This document shows, piece after piece, positions 23,307-35,111 of a DNA stretch of 64,000 bases (positions within the stretch are counted from its first letter, which is position 1; every line of letters begins with the position of its first letter). Below the pieces are notes generated by a model. The model was not told the DNA's origin, searched no databases, and saw nothing but the letters and a program-made list of their open reading frames with translations. A program made the position numbers and the translations under genes. The DNA is from Triplophysa rosa (Eukaryota; Chordata; Actinopteri; Cypriniformes; Nemacheilidae). The stretch lies in NCBI RefSeq assembly GCF_024868665.1, contig NC_079901.1, positions 4,347,273-4,411,272 on the forward strand, given 5' to 3'.

Positions 23307-23329
23307 CGAGAGACTGACAGAAAGGGAAC

Positions 23330-23660
23330 CAATATTAGCATGTAATGCTAATCTTCCCTGCCTGGACAGAGGATAACACATTTTAGCACGTGATGGTATT
23401 CTTCCCTGCCTGAACAGAGGATAACGAATTATTCCCTGCCAAAACAGAGGATAACAAATATTAGCACATTATGCTAATCTTCCCTGCCTGAACAGAGAAT
23501 AAACAATTCAGCACGTAATGCTATTCTTCCCTGCCTGAACAGAGGATAACATTCATCTCTAAAAGATGGATTTTAGAGGATACCTTAGTTAACCAAACCC
23601 TACAGCTGTCTGTTAACGCTTCTCTGACGGCGCAGAGGATAACAAATTTGTACTGGTCTT
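23330..23660 (-). repeat. ERV leader tandem repeats with hairpin cores (primer-site-proximal part)
   Basis: Continuation of the 17919-18250 array: units with ATTAGCATGTAATGCTAAT-like palindromes, CTTCCCTGCCTG and CAGAGGATAAC. It fades into non-repetitive leader toward the primer site at 23783. Confidence 0.8.
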
Positions 23661-23782
23661 AAAGGTTCTTTTGGATAGAGTGACATTCACCAACCCTTGG
23701 TTGTACACAAAGATTCAGTCTGGAATGAATTTAGATCTTTGTTGAGCTTGAAGTTTTAATCTGGATTCAGGTGAGGAGCTCT

Positions 23783-23800
23783 ATCCGGGTCACGCCACCA
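23783..23800 (-). promoter_or_regulatory. ERV primer binding site, tRNA-His-like
   Basis: Four nucleotides inside the 5' LTR, the minus strand reads TGGTGGCGTGACCCGGAT. It matches the 3' end of vertebrate tRNA-His (with CCA) at 16 of 18 positions from memory of the tRNA. Position beside the LTR supports a primer site; the exact tRNA is an inference. Confidence 0.7.
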
Positions 23801-23804
23801 AAAC

Positions 23805-24303
23805 TGTAGGAAACTTTTTCCTCATCGAAGCAGAGACCAGGAGACGTTGGGATATCTTTCATACAGAAGTTACTCTTTATTGAGGACTCGCTGTGCGTCG
23901 CTGCAGTCATCCAAGTCTGACTATAAGTCAGCACAGTAGAGTTTTATACCTTTCAAGGCGGAGGGATACATACAGGTTGAGACGATTTAAACAAAGCATG
24001 CAAATGCAGTACAGGAATCAGCCTGTTACCGGAATTTTCCCAGCCCTGATCTCATCAGCATAACAGTGTCATTCAAATGCATAGGTGCTAATCCAATCAG
24101 CCTGACAGTATTGCTCATACCTTCACATTATCATAGAGACAAAGGCACAACTGTGCCTTGAGCTTAGCATTAACTTGGGACCCTGCCCAATGGTCAGGAA
24201 GTGCATAAAGACAAAAGGGTAATGTCTCAGACACCTGGGCTGCCTGACTTGATCTTCTTAGAATGTCATCATCTTTACCTCAAAATGTGAAACACAATGT
24301 ACA
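23805..24303 (-). repeat. ERV 5' LTR
   Basis: 499 bp with the same TGT...ACA ends as 3750-4255. The minus-strand TATAAAA box is at 23942-23948 and AATAAA at 23876-23881. Transcription would run leftward through the leader and gag. It lacks 7 bp (near 24167) present in the other LTR. Confidence 0.9.
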
Positions 24304-24440
24304 TAACTTTCTTAGTATATACTATTACATTGAAACCTAGATATAACATTTTATAAATGTGTAATCCCACAACACCTTCTCAGGAGTTACACACTAAAAT
24401 GAGCCAAGCAGGAGTGGCGATAATCAAGTTCAGTCCACTA

Positions 24441-24713
24441 GGGGCAGTCGTGGCCTAATGGTTAGAGAGTCGGACTTGTGACCAGAAGGTTCCCAGGGCC
24501 GGCGGGTAACGACTGAGGTGCCCTTGAGCAAGGCACCTTACCCCTACTTGCTCCCCGGGCGCTGCAGTGGTAGCTGCCCACTGCTCCGGGTGTACGTGTG
24601 TTCACGACTTGCTGTGCGTGTGTTCACTACTCTCTGGATGGATTAAATGCAGAGGTCACATTTTGAGTATGGGTCACCATATCTGACTAATAGGTCACTT
24701 TCACTTTCACTTT
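24441..24713 (+). mobile_element. tRNA-derived SINE
   Basis: The head has a box A-like TGGCCTAATGG and a degraded box B region GGTTCCCAGGGCC, spaced as in a Pol III promoter. Next comes the body motif CTGAGGTGCCCTTGAGCAAGGC known from fish SINEs, and a tail of TCACTTTCACTTT repeats. No clear target duplication was found. Family name not assigned. Confidence 0.75.
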
Positions 24714-26407
24714 GATAATGTTCACCAGCAGTGAAGTTGGTCCTCACGAGCCTATATGTCTTACGTCACTCAAACTGTAGATAGGGTAGCAATCCTACCA
24801 TGTCAACTTGCCGAATAAGTCACTAAAACATTCTAAAATGTGTTGCTTTGAAACTGTGTTTATAGGTTGTGGTTAGCATATTAAAATAAAAAAAAATTGC
24901 AAATAATGAAACAAAACATTTTGAAAGAGAAACTCTTTTTTGTCTGTTTCTTTATTTATTTTTTGTTAGTTCTTCCAAGTGTACCTTATATTGATCAAAA
25001 CAGTTAATCTTAAAATTGTTCAAATAATTTAATTTGTGCCTTATAATGTTGTAGTTGGAAAAGACTAAACTTTTTTTTTCAACAAGCTAAAAGGTACCAA
25101 CATTTATAAAAAAAGCTTTATTTCTGTTATTATGTCACAGTTTTACAATACCTTTCAGTACTGTCCCACACAAATGTATTACCTGTCCCACATTTGGTTT
25201 GTTGGGTGGTGGTCACCCTAGGTTAATCAAGTGTTCTTGATACCAAAGCACCCTAAATCAATGTGATGGTGATTGAACTGTCATGCCAAAAGACCTGTGG
25301 CTGGAGGTTTTGGATACTCTAGTAAAGTGAGCAGCAGGGTTGTGAACTGATCACCACCTGATGTTGGGTTGGATCTGATGACCAGTAAGGGTGCCAGACA
25401 GACCTGGCAAACCTAAATGGATTTCAAGGGTGAAAGAGGAACAGTTGGCAGTGATACCTGTCGAAAAGATTATTAACTTCTCCTTATGGAGAAGCTTCAG
25501 AGGCTGAGTGGACCCTGCTGCTTGGTGCCTATTGTGGCGGCAACCGAAGAAACTGCTGGTGGATGGACTGCAAGGGTGAAATGGGAACGACAGGTGGAGA
25601 CCCTCATTATAAACCAGCTACAAAAAGATGAGAAAGTTAAAATTTTCATAAAGTGCTTCATGACAGGAATATTGTAGCTGCTTATCAATCCTTTATTCTC
25701 CTGCATTTTATGTGACTAAAGCCCAAATGAATAAATTACACTTACACGTACACTTACAAATATTACATTTTGAGGTGTGAATATTGTCATCTTAATAAAG
25801 CCCTGTCAGAAAAGCCCTTTGCACAGCATATTAATTATAAGTTAGGGAGTGTCCAAGTCTATTGATTAGGGTATATTGTGTCAAAGCTTAGAATAAATAA
25901 CTGTTATTCCTTCGCAGAGTTCTAAAGACAAGAGGGAGAAAAACAGCTGAGCGAGAATCTAAGTCTTCCTCATCAAACGCGAGAGAAGAAACCTCCAGCT
26001 GAGCACTGACTGAATGCTGTTTCATGTCAAATCTGTCACTGTGTCACACAGTAGATGACACACTGTAGCCGGTTCTTTCCGTCTATTACTAAAGGCACTT
26101 TTGTCATAAAACAAAAAACATTTCTCTCACCTACGCAATGCTAAGAACAACTCGGGGTGTTATGATTTTTTTCTGATGTCAAGTGCTAAAGCCGGAGATT
26201 CTCTACTGGAAGTCTAACGATAGTGTTATCTATAAATCAACTAAATGAATCCACAACATCCGAGCATGGAAATTAATTTTGTTCATTATTTTGTAGTAAT
26301 TGCATTAAGGAAGTACATTTATGAAACATCTATGTTTGAGATAATATTGTTAATATTGTATAGGTCCTTTTTTAACAATTTGTTGGAATCCTTTTTTTAA
26401 GTATCCG
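24714..26407. other. Non-coding stretch; possible degenerate repeat at about 25235-25680
   Basis: AT-rich and mostly without signal. The sub-stretch 25235-25680 is more GC-rich and looks like decayed coding or repeat sequence (for example CAAGGGTGAAA occurs twice, near 25427 and 25569), but I cannot assign it. The rest is consistent with intron. Confidence 0.4.
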
Positions 26408-26926
26408 TCAAAGAACAAGATATTGGCCAAAGAATGAGTGTGGGAAACTCAATGTCCAGTGTCCCATCCACACTGGCACAGCAAAGCTGACTGGCATCGC
26501 TGTCATCTTTATCACAGGTGGCACCTCATTTCTGCCCATGTGGTGAGAGAACAACAGTTGTTCAGTCAGGAAATGGAGAATTTCACAATCCATCTGAGAG
26601 CCTCCGGTGGCCTGTGCCAACAGAACCGGAGTCAGAGACAAGGCAGCCATTAAAGCCACCACAGCAGCAGTCTCCTCATTAGCACCACACTGAGCTGAGG
26701 TAGCAGCCAGCTGCATGCACAAATTACCCACTGAGACAGAAGTGAGGAAAAATCTGGTGTGAAGATACGATGACATCAGCGCTGAGGCTGTGGTGTTACT
26801 CGAGCCTGTAGTTTGGAGCGTAGACAGCATCAGTTCTCCCTCCTGTTTCAGGCAGCATATCCATGGACTGTATACGGACAGTCTCATGAATACCACACAG
26901 AAAAATATAAAAATCACAATTGTCAT
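26408..26926 (-). other. Unassigned 172-codon open frame, uncertain
   Basis: A long open frame in AT-rich DNA. It has an N-terminal hydrophobic segment (VIFIFFCVVF) and a mid hydrophobic segment (VVALMAALSLTPVLLA) with scattered Cys. The first two codons lie in the LTR inserted at 26921, so the start cannot be original. The plus strand of the same stretch also has coding-like composition but with several stops. It may be a decayed exon or repeat, or chance. No domain recognised. Confidence 0.2.
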
Positions 26927-28280
26927 GATTCTGCCTCCTTGGTCATGGTTTTCTAGTCTAGTCGCAGTATCATGGCAGATCCCTCATGTTTAGTGTAGAG
27001 AGAGACATGACATTGTTTGATTTGACCTGCCATGCACTCTCTTTGGTCTCGTCATTGGCCCCGCCCCCTCGTTCTCTCGTTCAGCTTTCCATTACCCACA
27101 CCTGTCCCTTGTTAATTATCCTTTGCTCATCTCCCTATTTAATGCCCTTGTTTTTACTGTCCTGTGCGAGTTTGCCAAACCTTACCTTGCCTGTTTGTTA
27201 GACGTTGTGTCGGTTCGTATTTTGTTTAGTTTTTGCCCCCACGTGGGAAGTCCTTGTTTCTTGCTTTTGTATATTATTATTTAGTCCTGTCTTTGTTACC
27301 CCATCGTGGGCTTTTGTTTTTGTTAATAAATCTTGTTTAACCCCTTCACCGCCTGCCTGCACTTGGGTTCTTCTATGCAAATTCCTGACAGAACGAACTG
27401 GCCAACATAGAACCCAGCAGGCTGCAGAATGGACAACGCACGCTCTCGTCAGGCCCATTTGTTGTTCGGGCTACGCCAGGGAGATCGTAGCATTCGGGCT
27501 TTCGCCCGTCAGTTTCTGGCCGTGGCTAGAGAGACGGGGTTCGAAGAGGCAGAGCTCAACACCATCTTCAATAGATGCCTCAACGAACCCCTCAAGCGGG
27601 AGGAGACAAGGATGCTGAGGCCCCTATACTTCGGGGACATGGTCAGGTATGTGGAGAACCGGGACGAGCCCTGGCCCACCGTCCCAACATGGGTCTCGCA
27701 ACCTTTGGCTGCCATCCTGGAGAAACGCGTCCTTGGGGGACTCAGCTTCATCCGCCTCCGGATCCGCAGGTCCTGTACCGGCCACCGGTCTTCGTGGCAA
27801 GCGCAGTAGGAGAGTCATGGAAGTCGGCATCTGATGCTTCCATCCCAGAGCCAGCCGTACTCTCTGCCGCTCCTCTTCAACCGGTCATAAGTCCGGTGGT
27901 CTGGTCCAAGAAGAAGAAGAGACGGAAGGGCTCTTCCTCTCCGGTCCAGCTGGTATCCAGCCCCATCCAGCCGGAACCCCAAGCCACAGCATCGGACCAG
28001 CCGGCGCCCAGTCCGGTGTCCAGTCCGGTGCAGAAGGGATCTAGTCCTGTCCAGCCGACGTTCCAGCCGGCATCCAGTCCAGTGCAGCTGGCATCCAGTC
28101 CGGTGTTGTCACTGTCCCAGTCTGTCTTGTCTCGTTAGTCTGCCCCTTGGTGAACACCTGGGGGTGTTCATTAAGGGGGGGGCTCTGTCATGATTCTGCC
28201 TCCTTGGTCATGGTTCTGCCTCCTTGGTCACCCCTTCAACGCCCGCCTGCACTTGGGTTCTTCTCCGCAAATTCCTGACA
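26921..28280 (+). mobile_element. Non-autonomous gag-only LTR retrotransposon with 5-bp TSD
   Basis: The 5' LTR (26921-27390, TGTCATGATT...CTGACA, AATAAA near 27325) is followed by a gag-like frame and a G-rich polypurine tract (28173-28182). A 95-bp 3' LTR (28186-28280) keeps both LTR ends but has lost the middle. ACAAT at 26916-26920 and 28281-28285 is the target duplication. There is no protease, RT or integrase, so mobilisation must have been in trans. Layout resembles gag-only gypsy-related elements; the family is not determined. Confidence 0.85.
27429..28138 (+). pseudogene. Gag-like ORF of the non-autonomous LTR element, one frameshift
   Basis: It starts MDNARSRQAHLLFGLRQG shortly after the LTR. 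The first about 100 codons (DRSIRAFARQFLAVARETGFEEAELNTIF region) are helical and resemble a retrotransposon capsid. Around 27725-27760 the coherent sequence moves to another frame (LHPPPDPQVLYRPPVFV), ending at 28138 with a basic KKKKRRKG patch and repeated SSPVQ motifs. No zinc knuckle is visible. Confidence 0.6.
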
Positions 28281-28285
28281 ACAAT

Positions 28286-31200
28286 CACATGACCCAATTA
28301 GGGCTTGCATGACTACTTAATTGTGTTCAGATTTAGTCAACTAATCATGCAGAAATATAGTCGTTTGTAAAACATTTGTAAAAAAAAAACTCAAGTAAAA
28401 CATCTTCTGGTATCTGTACTTACTAAAGTATAGAACTTAGGCCGCCTAATAAAATATTACTTAAAGGTGGGTTCCATGCTGTTTTATGCATTCTGAATTC
28501 TTTACAATTTTAAACGTGCTGGCATGTCATGCTTGACATGGTCAACTTGGCAAAAAACGAGTTGGACGTATGACGTTGTATTTCTGTGCTCGATACACTG
28601 CCCCAAGGTTCGTATAGGTTTCAGGAAGTTTTTTCGAACATGAAAATCCGTTACGTAACAACTTTTCTTAGTCCCTTATTGGACAATTCTCCCTGAAAAG
28701 TACACCCACGCGTCAACCAGCGAGAGTGAGAGAAAGAGCACGCCCATCAATGTGCTTTGTCTATTGTACTGAAGTTCAGCTGTGTTTGTTTGTTCACTGC
28801 ATTTCGGTGTTGAATGTTATATCAAATGTCTGTGTTTTATTGTCAATCGGCCTCAGGAGGTCAATGGTTTTCGGAAATAATCGTACAGCTGTATCTGTCT
28901 TTTATAAATGTGATCCAACTAAAGACTCTTAGAGGATACAAAGTATGCAATACTACTCTATAGGTGCTCGAGATTAATATGAGATTGGCAGAAACTGTGT
29001 GTGTTACATCTGCTTTAAGTAAAATTAAATAGTACCTGCTTTTACATACTATCTAAAAGTATCCAAAAGAAAAAGTAAACAATGATTTCCAAGTCTGAAA
29101 AATCATTCCTCCTTTAAAAAGTCAGCCATGCATATTGTACTGCAGGCTGTTTGATTTCGATTCTTAGTTCTGGAATCTGATGCTGACTCTCATAACCAGT
29201 AAGCAATAGGGGCCATACACGGGCATGGAGGAGAGAGAGTGAGCAAGTGTTCACTATTTTGAGGGCACAGCAATGAAGGCAGGCATGTGTTTCTTTTGGG
29301 TAGGGACGTTTGATTTGTTTGGGAACCAATTTTGAATATCAACAATTATTTTACTGCACCAGTTAACAGAGATTAAATCTGTCTGTTTCACCTTACTTAA
29401 AGTTATGTCCTATTTCAACTTTACCCACCACTAGCCATCACATAAAAATGGTCACTTTGAAGACAGTCTTGTCAAACAGACAGCTTTGTGCTGTCTATTC
29501 AATTCGACATTACTATTTATTAAATTGATTATATTTAATATATAATTTACAATTTTATTGACATTAATAATTCTTAATGATGTATATAGTATTCATTCAA
29601 ATTAAAATAAAAATAATATTACATTATATAGAATTAATGAAATCTCAAACTTTCCATTATGTCCTGTATTTCCAGCCATCTGCATGAAACAGCGCTCTTA
29701 AGCACAATATATACCCAATGTTATAAAAGAGCACTTCCCAAAGAGAGAGGCCACAGCAGATATGCAAACATGCAGCACTAACATATGGCCATGTGGCACT
29801 CTAGTAGGGAATTACATGGGTGAGAACACAAGCAATCACACTCTCATTGCCGCCCAGAAGCCGGGACTCTTCAGAAATAATAGAAGCATAAAGGTTTTGG
29901 AGAAAACATTAGTGTTATCTGAGCTCAGTGAGATGGATCCATCGAAATGGGTAGGTTTTATTTTCCTTTACTTCCTCGCTGAATGCCGATGACGACCTGA
30001 AAATGTATGAAAAACATTTCAGCGCAGTGACAACTGGCATAAGACAACATATTTCAATGAACAGCAGTGCTGGAAATTGAGAAGAAAGAATGCTTATTTA
30101 TCGCCATGGTTCTTTGTCAACAACAAAATGAAGAGGACAACAAGCCAGACAGAAGGATGTACAGATGCTAAAACACAGATATAAAACTGTTTCCCGACAC
30201 ATTCTGAGACACAAAGGAATTATTTAGTTATAATAATAATTATTATTATTTAATTATTATTATTTCAAGTTTTGCACCATTTACACACAAACACAGACAC
30301 AATTGACACTGCTAACACAAAGACTTCCATTCCAGCATTTGCAAAAGAACATTTCTTGCTTAAAAGCTTTTTTTATTTTATCTGATGATTCACCTCTGTC
30401 AGGATCAAGCTAAGGATGAGTTGTAAACAACCAAAATATGTAAAAAGTTGCCAACCTATTATCATGTTATAACAAAGCAATGACATTCATCTCAGTGAAT
30501 AGACAATACTTCAGTTCAATGAGAGGTAATCCATAAAGAATAATGCTATTAAAAGCCACTTGAAAGATTCATAAAAAACGATGGGGATTGAATGGAAGTA
30601 AACAGCAGAATTAGACATCTCAGACAGATGGTGCTCCCATTCTGCTGGAGAGAAAGAAAGATGTCACATTGTGAGAGATCCCACCCGCCGGCTCACTGTA
30701 CCAGACATCTCTCCACATTTATCTCATTAACTCTGGGCTCCAACCCACTGCTTTGTTTCGATGGAGGTGTTAACAGCACATATTGATTCCTCGATTTATG
30801 TGCTGCCATTATCAGAGCAATAGCTTTCCACTTCATCACAGAATGCCATGTTTGATAACTCTGAACACTTACACCTCACTTACTGATCTCAGTTGACAGT
30901 GCATTCAAAGTGTTCTTGAAGGCTTAAGTTTAATATAAATTCATAGCAGAGCACTCAAGGATTGCAATAGCATATGTACATTTTCCTGTGTTTTTTTTCC
31001 TGTTTTTCTTTTTAGATTTAAATAAGATGTTAAATCACTCTTCATCCGGTGCGAGTTCGCATCTATTCACGTCTTTGCATTGAGTTTGTATGTAATTTAC
31101 TTGCGCATATCGCTTAATTCACGTTTGGTGTGACAGGGCTCCAGACAAAAAAATCAGTTAAGGAGCCATTGGCTCCCATCGGGAAAAAAGCAGGCGCCAA

Positions 31201-33121
31201 GTTATTTTTTTAAGAACCATATAACATGACCTTACATTTTTTAATAAGGAATACTTTTACCTATCCTGTTGTTTGTAAATCTTCCCTCTCATAAGTTTTG
31301 CTCATAAAGTTTTTCTTTCGAGTTGTTTTCCCTCATAAGCAGGGTCATACGGAACATACAGGACTTTTTTGTTAATTCCACCCAAATATTTCACAGAATA
31401 GTTTGAAATATGTTCACATTTGTAGTGTACACAAATATAAATATGTGTAAATGTGACTATTTTTCAAATAGTCTTAAAATGCTGCCTGTGTATGCATTTA
31501 AAGGCAGATGACAGCAGATTGTGTTCTGCTTATTTAAAAGAGGCAGAGAAGTGTTATTGATTATTGCTAAGACTGATTAAACTAAATACACCAGACCAAA
31601 TTCCTCTGAATTCATTTGAACCAACAGAAAAGGTGCATGTCAAGACCATATTTATATATTATACTGTAAGAAAAAGTAGGCTACATATTTTATTTTATTA
31701 TTACGAAAGGGCTTGTTACGTTATTATGTTGATTTTTGTTTGTAATAATGACACTTTTCCGCATGTTCACAACACAATAGCAGAGCAGAGCGCTGTCACT
31801 GAGCGTGCGAGAAACTTCTTGTGCTTGGTCACTCGCACAGCTCCTGCTACTGGGGGACCTCGAACTGGGCGTCGGTCGGGCATGGGAGTCGGTCACGTAT
31901 GCGGCAAGAGCACCTCTTGAGGTCGGGAAGTGCACCTTCCCCCTGAGACCTGCACAGCTCTCTCTCTCTCGCTAGCCTGGCGTTTTTTAAAAAGTGTGGC
32001 GCTTCCATTGGAAACACTTTAAAAACGAGTAAATTTGCACGGTGCGACCGTACCACATCGCTACAGTGTTAATTAATTATGTTATTTCAGAATCTGCTTA
32101 AAACGTTGGTCAAAATCCTAAAAAAATGAACTTTACCAAGACGTTGTCAGAATGGTACATCACAATAACATCACATTAACCAAATGACAACTAACTGGCA
32201 ACGTTATTTGCACTGTTTGTGCAGGTCAAGTCTTATGGCAAAATTATGGCAAGTCATTACTTTTGTTCATGCTTTTTTTTAGCAGATGACTTGTAGAACT
32301 GTCACTATTATACAGTATTCCTATATTGCACTATATTGATTGGAAAATGCATTGTTATTCAGACAGAACTGTTCAATCATAACCCTCATCCTCTTATCTT
32401 TTATCCTTTCTTTGTCAATTCTCAGCTGATCTTCCACTATGAAAATGCAATACGCGTATCGAGAACCAAACATATAAGCTTTTCTCAAATCTCCAACAGC
32501 ATGTGGATGCTTCGTAGCACATAGAGAATAGACACCAACCTCATCAAATGCAAAGGGCTTCGGTCTATTTTCGATGTCACTCACAATACATCGCGAGCAG
32601 CAGGTAATTATAATGTTCCGGTGGAGGACTAATGTAATGATCAACCTGATCCATTTCGACTCTATGTCAGCATTGTGCTGCCACGGACACAGCTTCTTAT
32701 TCCTATGATTATACTTATCAAAGTTCTTCAAGGACAAAGGAGGATAATGCCAACCAAGCATTCAAGTGAATTATGATTAAACCATTATGTGTTTGCAGCT
32801 GCAGGTTTGCAAGTTGAGTTTATACTGTGTGAGGATGCATAAGATATTATTTCTAGATCCAGAAAGCTACACAGACACAACACTTGGCAAACCCATGAGC
32901 ACAATCTACTGTGAATACTCCTAACAAGACCGGAGGGATAGATTTAAATATCACTTTAAAACGACTGATGAACTTTAACGAACAGCTCTCTACTCTAAAA
33001 CTTTTCTAAACTCTGGACAAGCGTAACTTACTCTGGATAAGCCAAGTTAATTCTAAATAAGCATGAGTAGCTATATGCTTAGTTAGCTCTGAATAAGATA
33101 GCAGTAGTGCCACACCCTTAC
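28286..33121. other. Long non-coding stretch, probably spon1 intron
   Basis: No exon or gene supported. It contains (TAA/TTA)-rich microsatellite sequence at 30225-30270 and CAGGGCTCCAGAC at 31137, like the terminus of a hAT-type DNA element with no matching end found. A 146-codon minus frame at 32761-32321 has no recognisable domain. The next spon1 exon was looked for here on the minus strand and not found. Confidence 0.5.
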
Positions 33122-33270
33122 CTTCTGACGGATCTCCTCCTCCATCTTGACTGGTGATCCCAGTTCAGCAACTTGTTTAACCCCGTCACTGGCATAACCT
33201 CCATACTCCCACAATACATAGCTTTTCGAATGAGATGCTCCAATAAGGGCTGACCAGTGGTTAGCTCTCC
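33122..33270 (-). CDS. spon1: spon1 exon: spondin domain, ANHWSALIG to EEEIRQK
   Basis: 149 bp. The acceptor TTTACAG is at 33271-33277 and the donor GTAAGG follows 33122. The first two bases complete the Arg codon begun in the previous exon, then 49 codons follow, including RANHWSALIGASHSK, VLWEYGGYASDG and VKQVAELGSPVKMEE. These match my knowledge of vertebrate F-spondin almost residue for residue. There are no stops or indels, so it looks functional. Confidence 0.95.
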
Positions 33271-33350
33271 CTGTAAAGGTACACAATTTTTTTATCGTTA
33301 AGATGCCATGTAAAAAATTTTTATAAAAAAAGATTTATATGTCTTTTGAG

Positions 33351-33532
33351 TAGGATTGGGTATCGCTTGAATTTTATTAATTCTGATTCCAATTCTGCTT
33401 ATCGATTCGGATTCTTAGCGATTCCCAGCTTTGATTATCAACAATCCGACACAAAGAAGAGGGCTCTGTTTTTACTCTGAACTTGTCATATTTTGATTGC
33501 AGAATTGGAATTGATTTTCGATTCCAACCCTA
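33351..33532. mobile_element. Small inverted-terminal DNA element (MITE-like)
   Basis: Ends TAGGATTGGGTATCG and CGATTCCAACCCTA are imperfect inverse copies. The interior holds paired GATTCCAATTCTG / CAGAATTGGAAT arms. It lies in the intron downstream of the exon at 33122. Part of its interior is duplicated at 33614. Confidence 0.6.
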
Positions 33533-33652
33533 GTAATGAGCAAGATGAGTAAGGGATAATTGTACAGTAAGTTATTATTGCAGATTTCGGAATACTTCAT
33601 AGATGATCAACACTCCGACACAAAGAAGAGGGCTCTGTTTTTACTCTGAACT
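33445..33652 (+). repeat. Direct repeat pair of about 39 bp (33445-33483 and 33614-33652)
   Basis: Both copies read TCCGACACAAAGAAGAGGGC and continue identically through CTGAACT. The first lies inside the MITE and the second 80 bp beyond its end. A partial duplication or a second decayed MITE copy could explain it. Confidence 0.8.
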
Positions 33653-35111
33653 TTCATAGCACTACATGCAATTAAAGGATAAACTTGGCATTGTCAATCA
33701 TTGTCATTCTGAAGGTGTGATAAGAAGCATAAAACAGACAATGTAACAGTGAACCTTTCTGTGCTTTGTTCAACTCCAACAGATGTCTTATAAATGGTTT
33801 CAACCTCCCACAAAATTGGGTTGTCCCACAGGAGCAGGCTAAAAAAAACACTGAAATACAGTAGCTTTACCCAGGGCTTTTTTGAGTGTGTGTCCTCAAT
33901 TTGACCCTTACTACCGCCCTTCAATGGCAAGTTTAAACTTCACCACAAACTGCATTGAAGAGAGAAAATGTTGTATTGTATTAGGGTGATATATTATACA
34001 CAATCTATGACAGATAGTCTCTCTCTGAACTAGTGAAAAGGTGAGCTCAAATGACACTTCCTACTGTAGTGGGAAAGTTATGAAATAATTTCATATTCCA
34101 CTTTCAATTTCAAAACGTCCTACTTTAACAATAAAGTCACCTTGTGGAATATCAATACCCTGAGGTATTAGATTCCAGATCTGCCCACTCTGGGCCTTTA
34201 AAGCCCCTCAATCTAATTTCTCCTCACCAATTTAAGCTATTCCAAAGCCATGACAGAGTGTTCACACTGACTCTGGGTGGAGAACCGCTTACCACATCCT
34301 CTTTCTACAGTTAATCCTATCAATGTGTCAGACCTGTATCGAATCTCACTGATGCGCTCTGATGTTCTGAAGCTTATTTTCATATTTCCTGCCAATAACA
34401 GCATTTCTCACTTTTTCCCCTCTCTGTGCATCAACAATTTTCAAACACCTTTGATATTTTTTTTGTACTAGAGTATTTGCAAATAATAATAATAATAATA
34501 AAATCAAATAATAAAATCAAACTGTTCTTGTTGTGACTGTGAACTAGGATCTTCATTCAAATATATTTAATTAAAATCCCTTGTGTTTATCTGTACGAGC
34601 ATGTCTGTTTTCCCCGCGTGCCTTTCACTGTTTCCTAAGCCCATAAATTAGGGCACCACTCTTTCTTTATCAGGTTCATCTAGATCCCAGAGTACATTCT
34701 AATCAGAGTATTGATCGGAGCTGCAGACGCTCAAGTGCAGAGTGCCTCTAATCCCCAGGCTTAATTTACTCTCAATGAGACACTCTCAAGGTTATCCTCA
34801 CCAACCACAAAAGAAAAGAGCAGAGGAGAGACGCTGGGAGAAGAAGAGATGAGGACATTGTTGCATACTTACGGAGAACATATTGTGAGATAAGTGAAAT
34901 TTATGAACCACTAGTGGCACCAAAGCAAACATTCTTGTTTATTTACATTATAAGTGGTGCTCGTGTTGGTGTCTAGGTAGTTAAGATGTTCAAAAGAGAT
35001 TGTAAAGAGATTGAATGTACATCTATAAATGGCTTTTAGCTGTCTGGGAACATTAAACTGTCACAGGAGTAAGCATTTTAACACATTCAATCTTATTGGG
35101 GACTGTCTTAC

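Larger units (their letters stand above)
18251..23329 (-). mobile_element. DIRS retrotransposon B, nested in the ERV leader
   Basis: A minus-strand DIRS element. The left end GTCTCGGTTACG follows AAC at 18248-18250 and the right end GAAAGGG is followed by AAC at 23327-23329. The ERV repeat array resumes at 23330 with CAATATTAG, so the undisturbed target would read GATAAC then CAATATTAG. Order from the right: terminal repeat, gag remnant (22974-21917), spacer with a 134-bp duplication, RT/RH remnant (about 21500-20252), recombinase remnant (19896-19447), 3' region, ICR, left terminal repeat. An internal deletion removed sequence between RNase H and the recombinase N-terminus near 20200-20230. 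Non-autonomous. Confidence 0.9.
3750..24303 (-). mobile_element. Endogenous retrovirus (class I / epsilon-like), degraded, with two nested DIRS elements
   Basis: Two LTRs of about 500 bp, in the same orientation, enclose minus-strand retroviral remnants in canonical order from 24303 down to 3750: LTR, primer site, repeat-rich leader, gag, protease, RT remnant, RNase H, integrase, env-like piece, LTR. DIRS elements A (6030-14937) and B (18251-23329) interrupt the RNase H-integrase interval and the leader respectively. Without them the provirus would be about 6.5 kb. The primer site resembles the one for tRNA-His, used by epsilonretroviruses such as walleye dermal sarcoma virus, hence the tentative class. 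No target duplication is visible: the left flank ends GCCAC and the right begins TAACT. Deletions and frameshifts leave every gene incomplete. Confidence 0.85.

Noticed and set aside
12141..23660. CRISPR-like arrays (regular repeats in the LINE UTR and the ERV leader)
   Set aside because: Repeats are contiguous or degenerate with no unique spacers, and the DNA is eukaryotic.
29762..29992. 76-codon plus-strand frame starting MQTCSTNIWPCG
   Set aside because: Short, no domain, overlaps no splice signals; treated as noise.
32321..32761. 146-codon minus-strand frame
   Set aside because: No recognisable motif, no splice or start context, AT-rich surroundings; likely chance.
24304..33121. Search for the next spon1 exon on the minus strand
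   Set aside because: No frame resembles the later spondin or TSR sequence with splice sites, so none was annotated.
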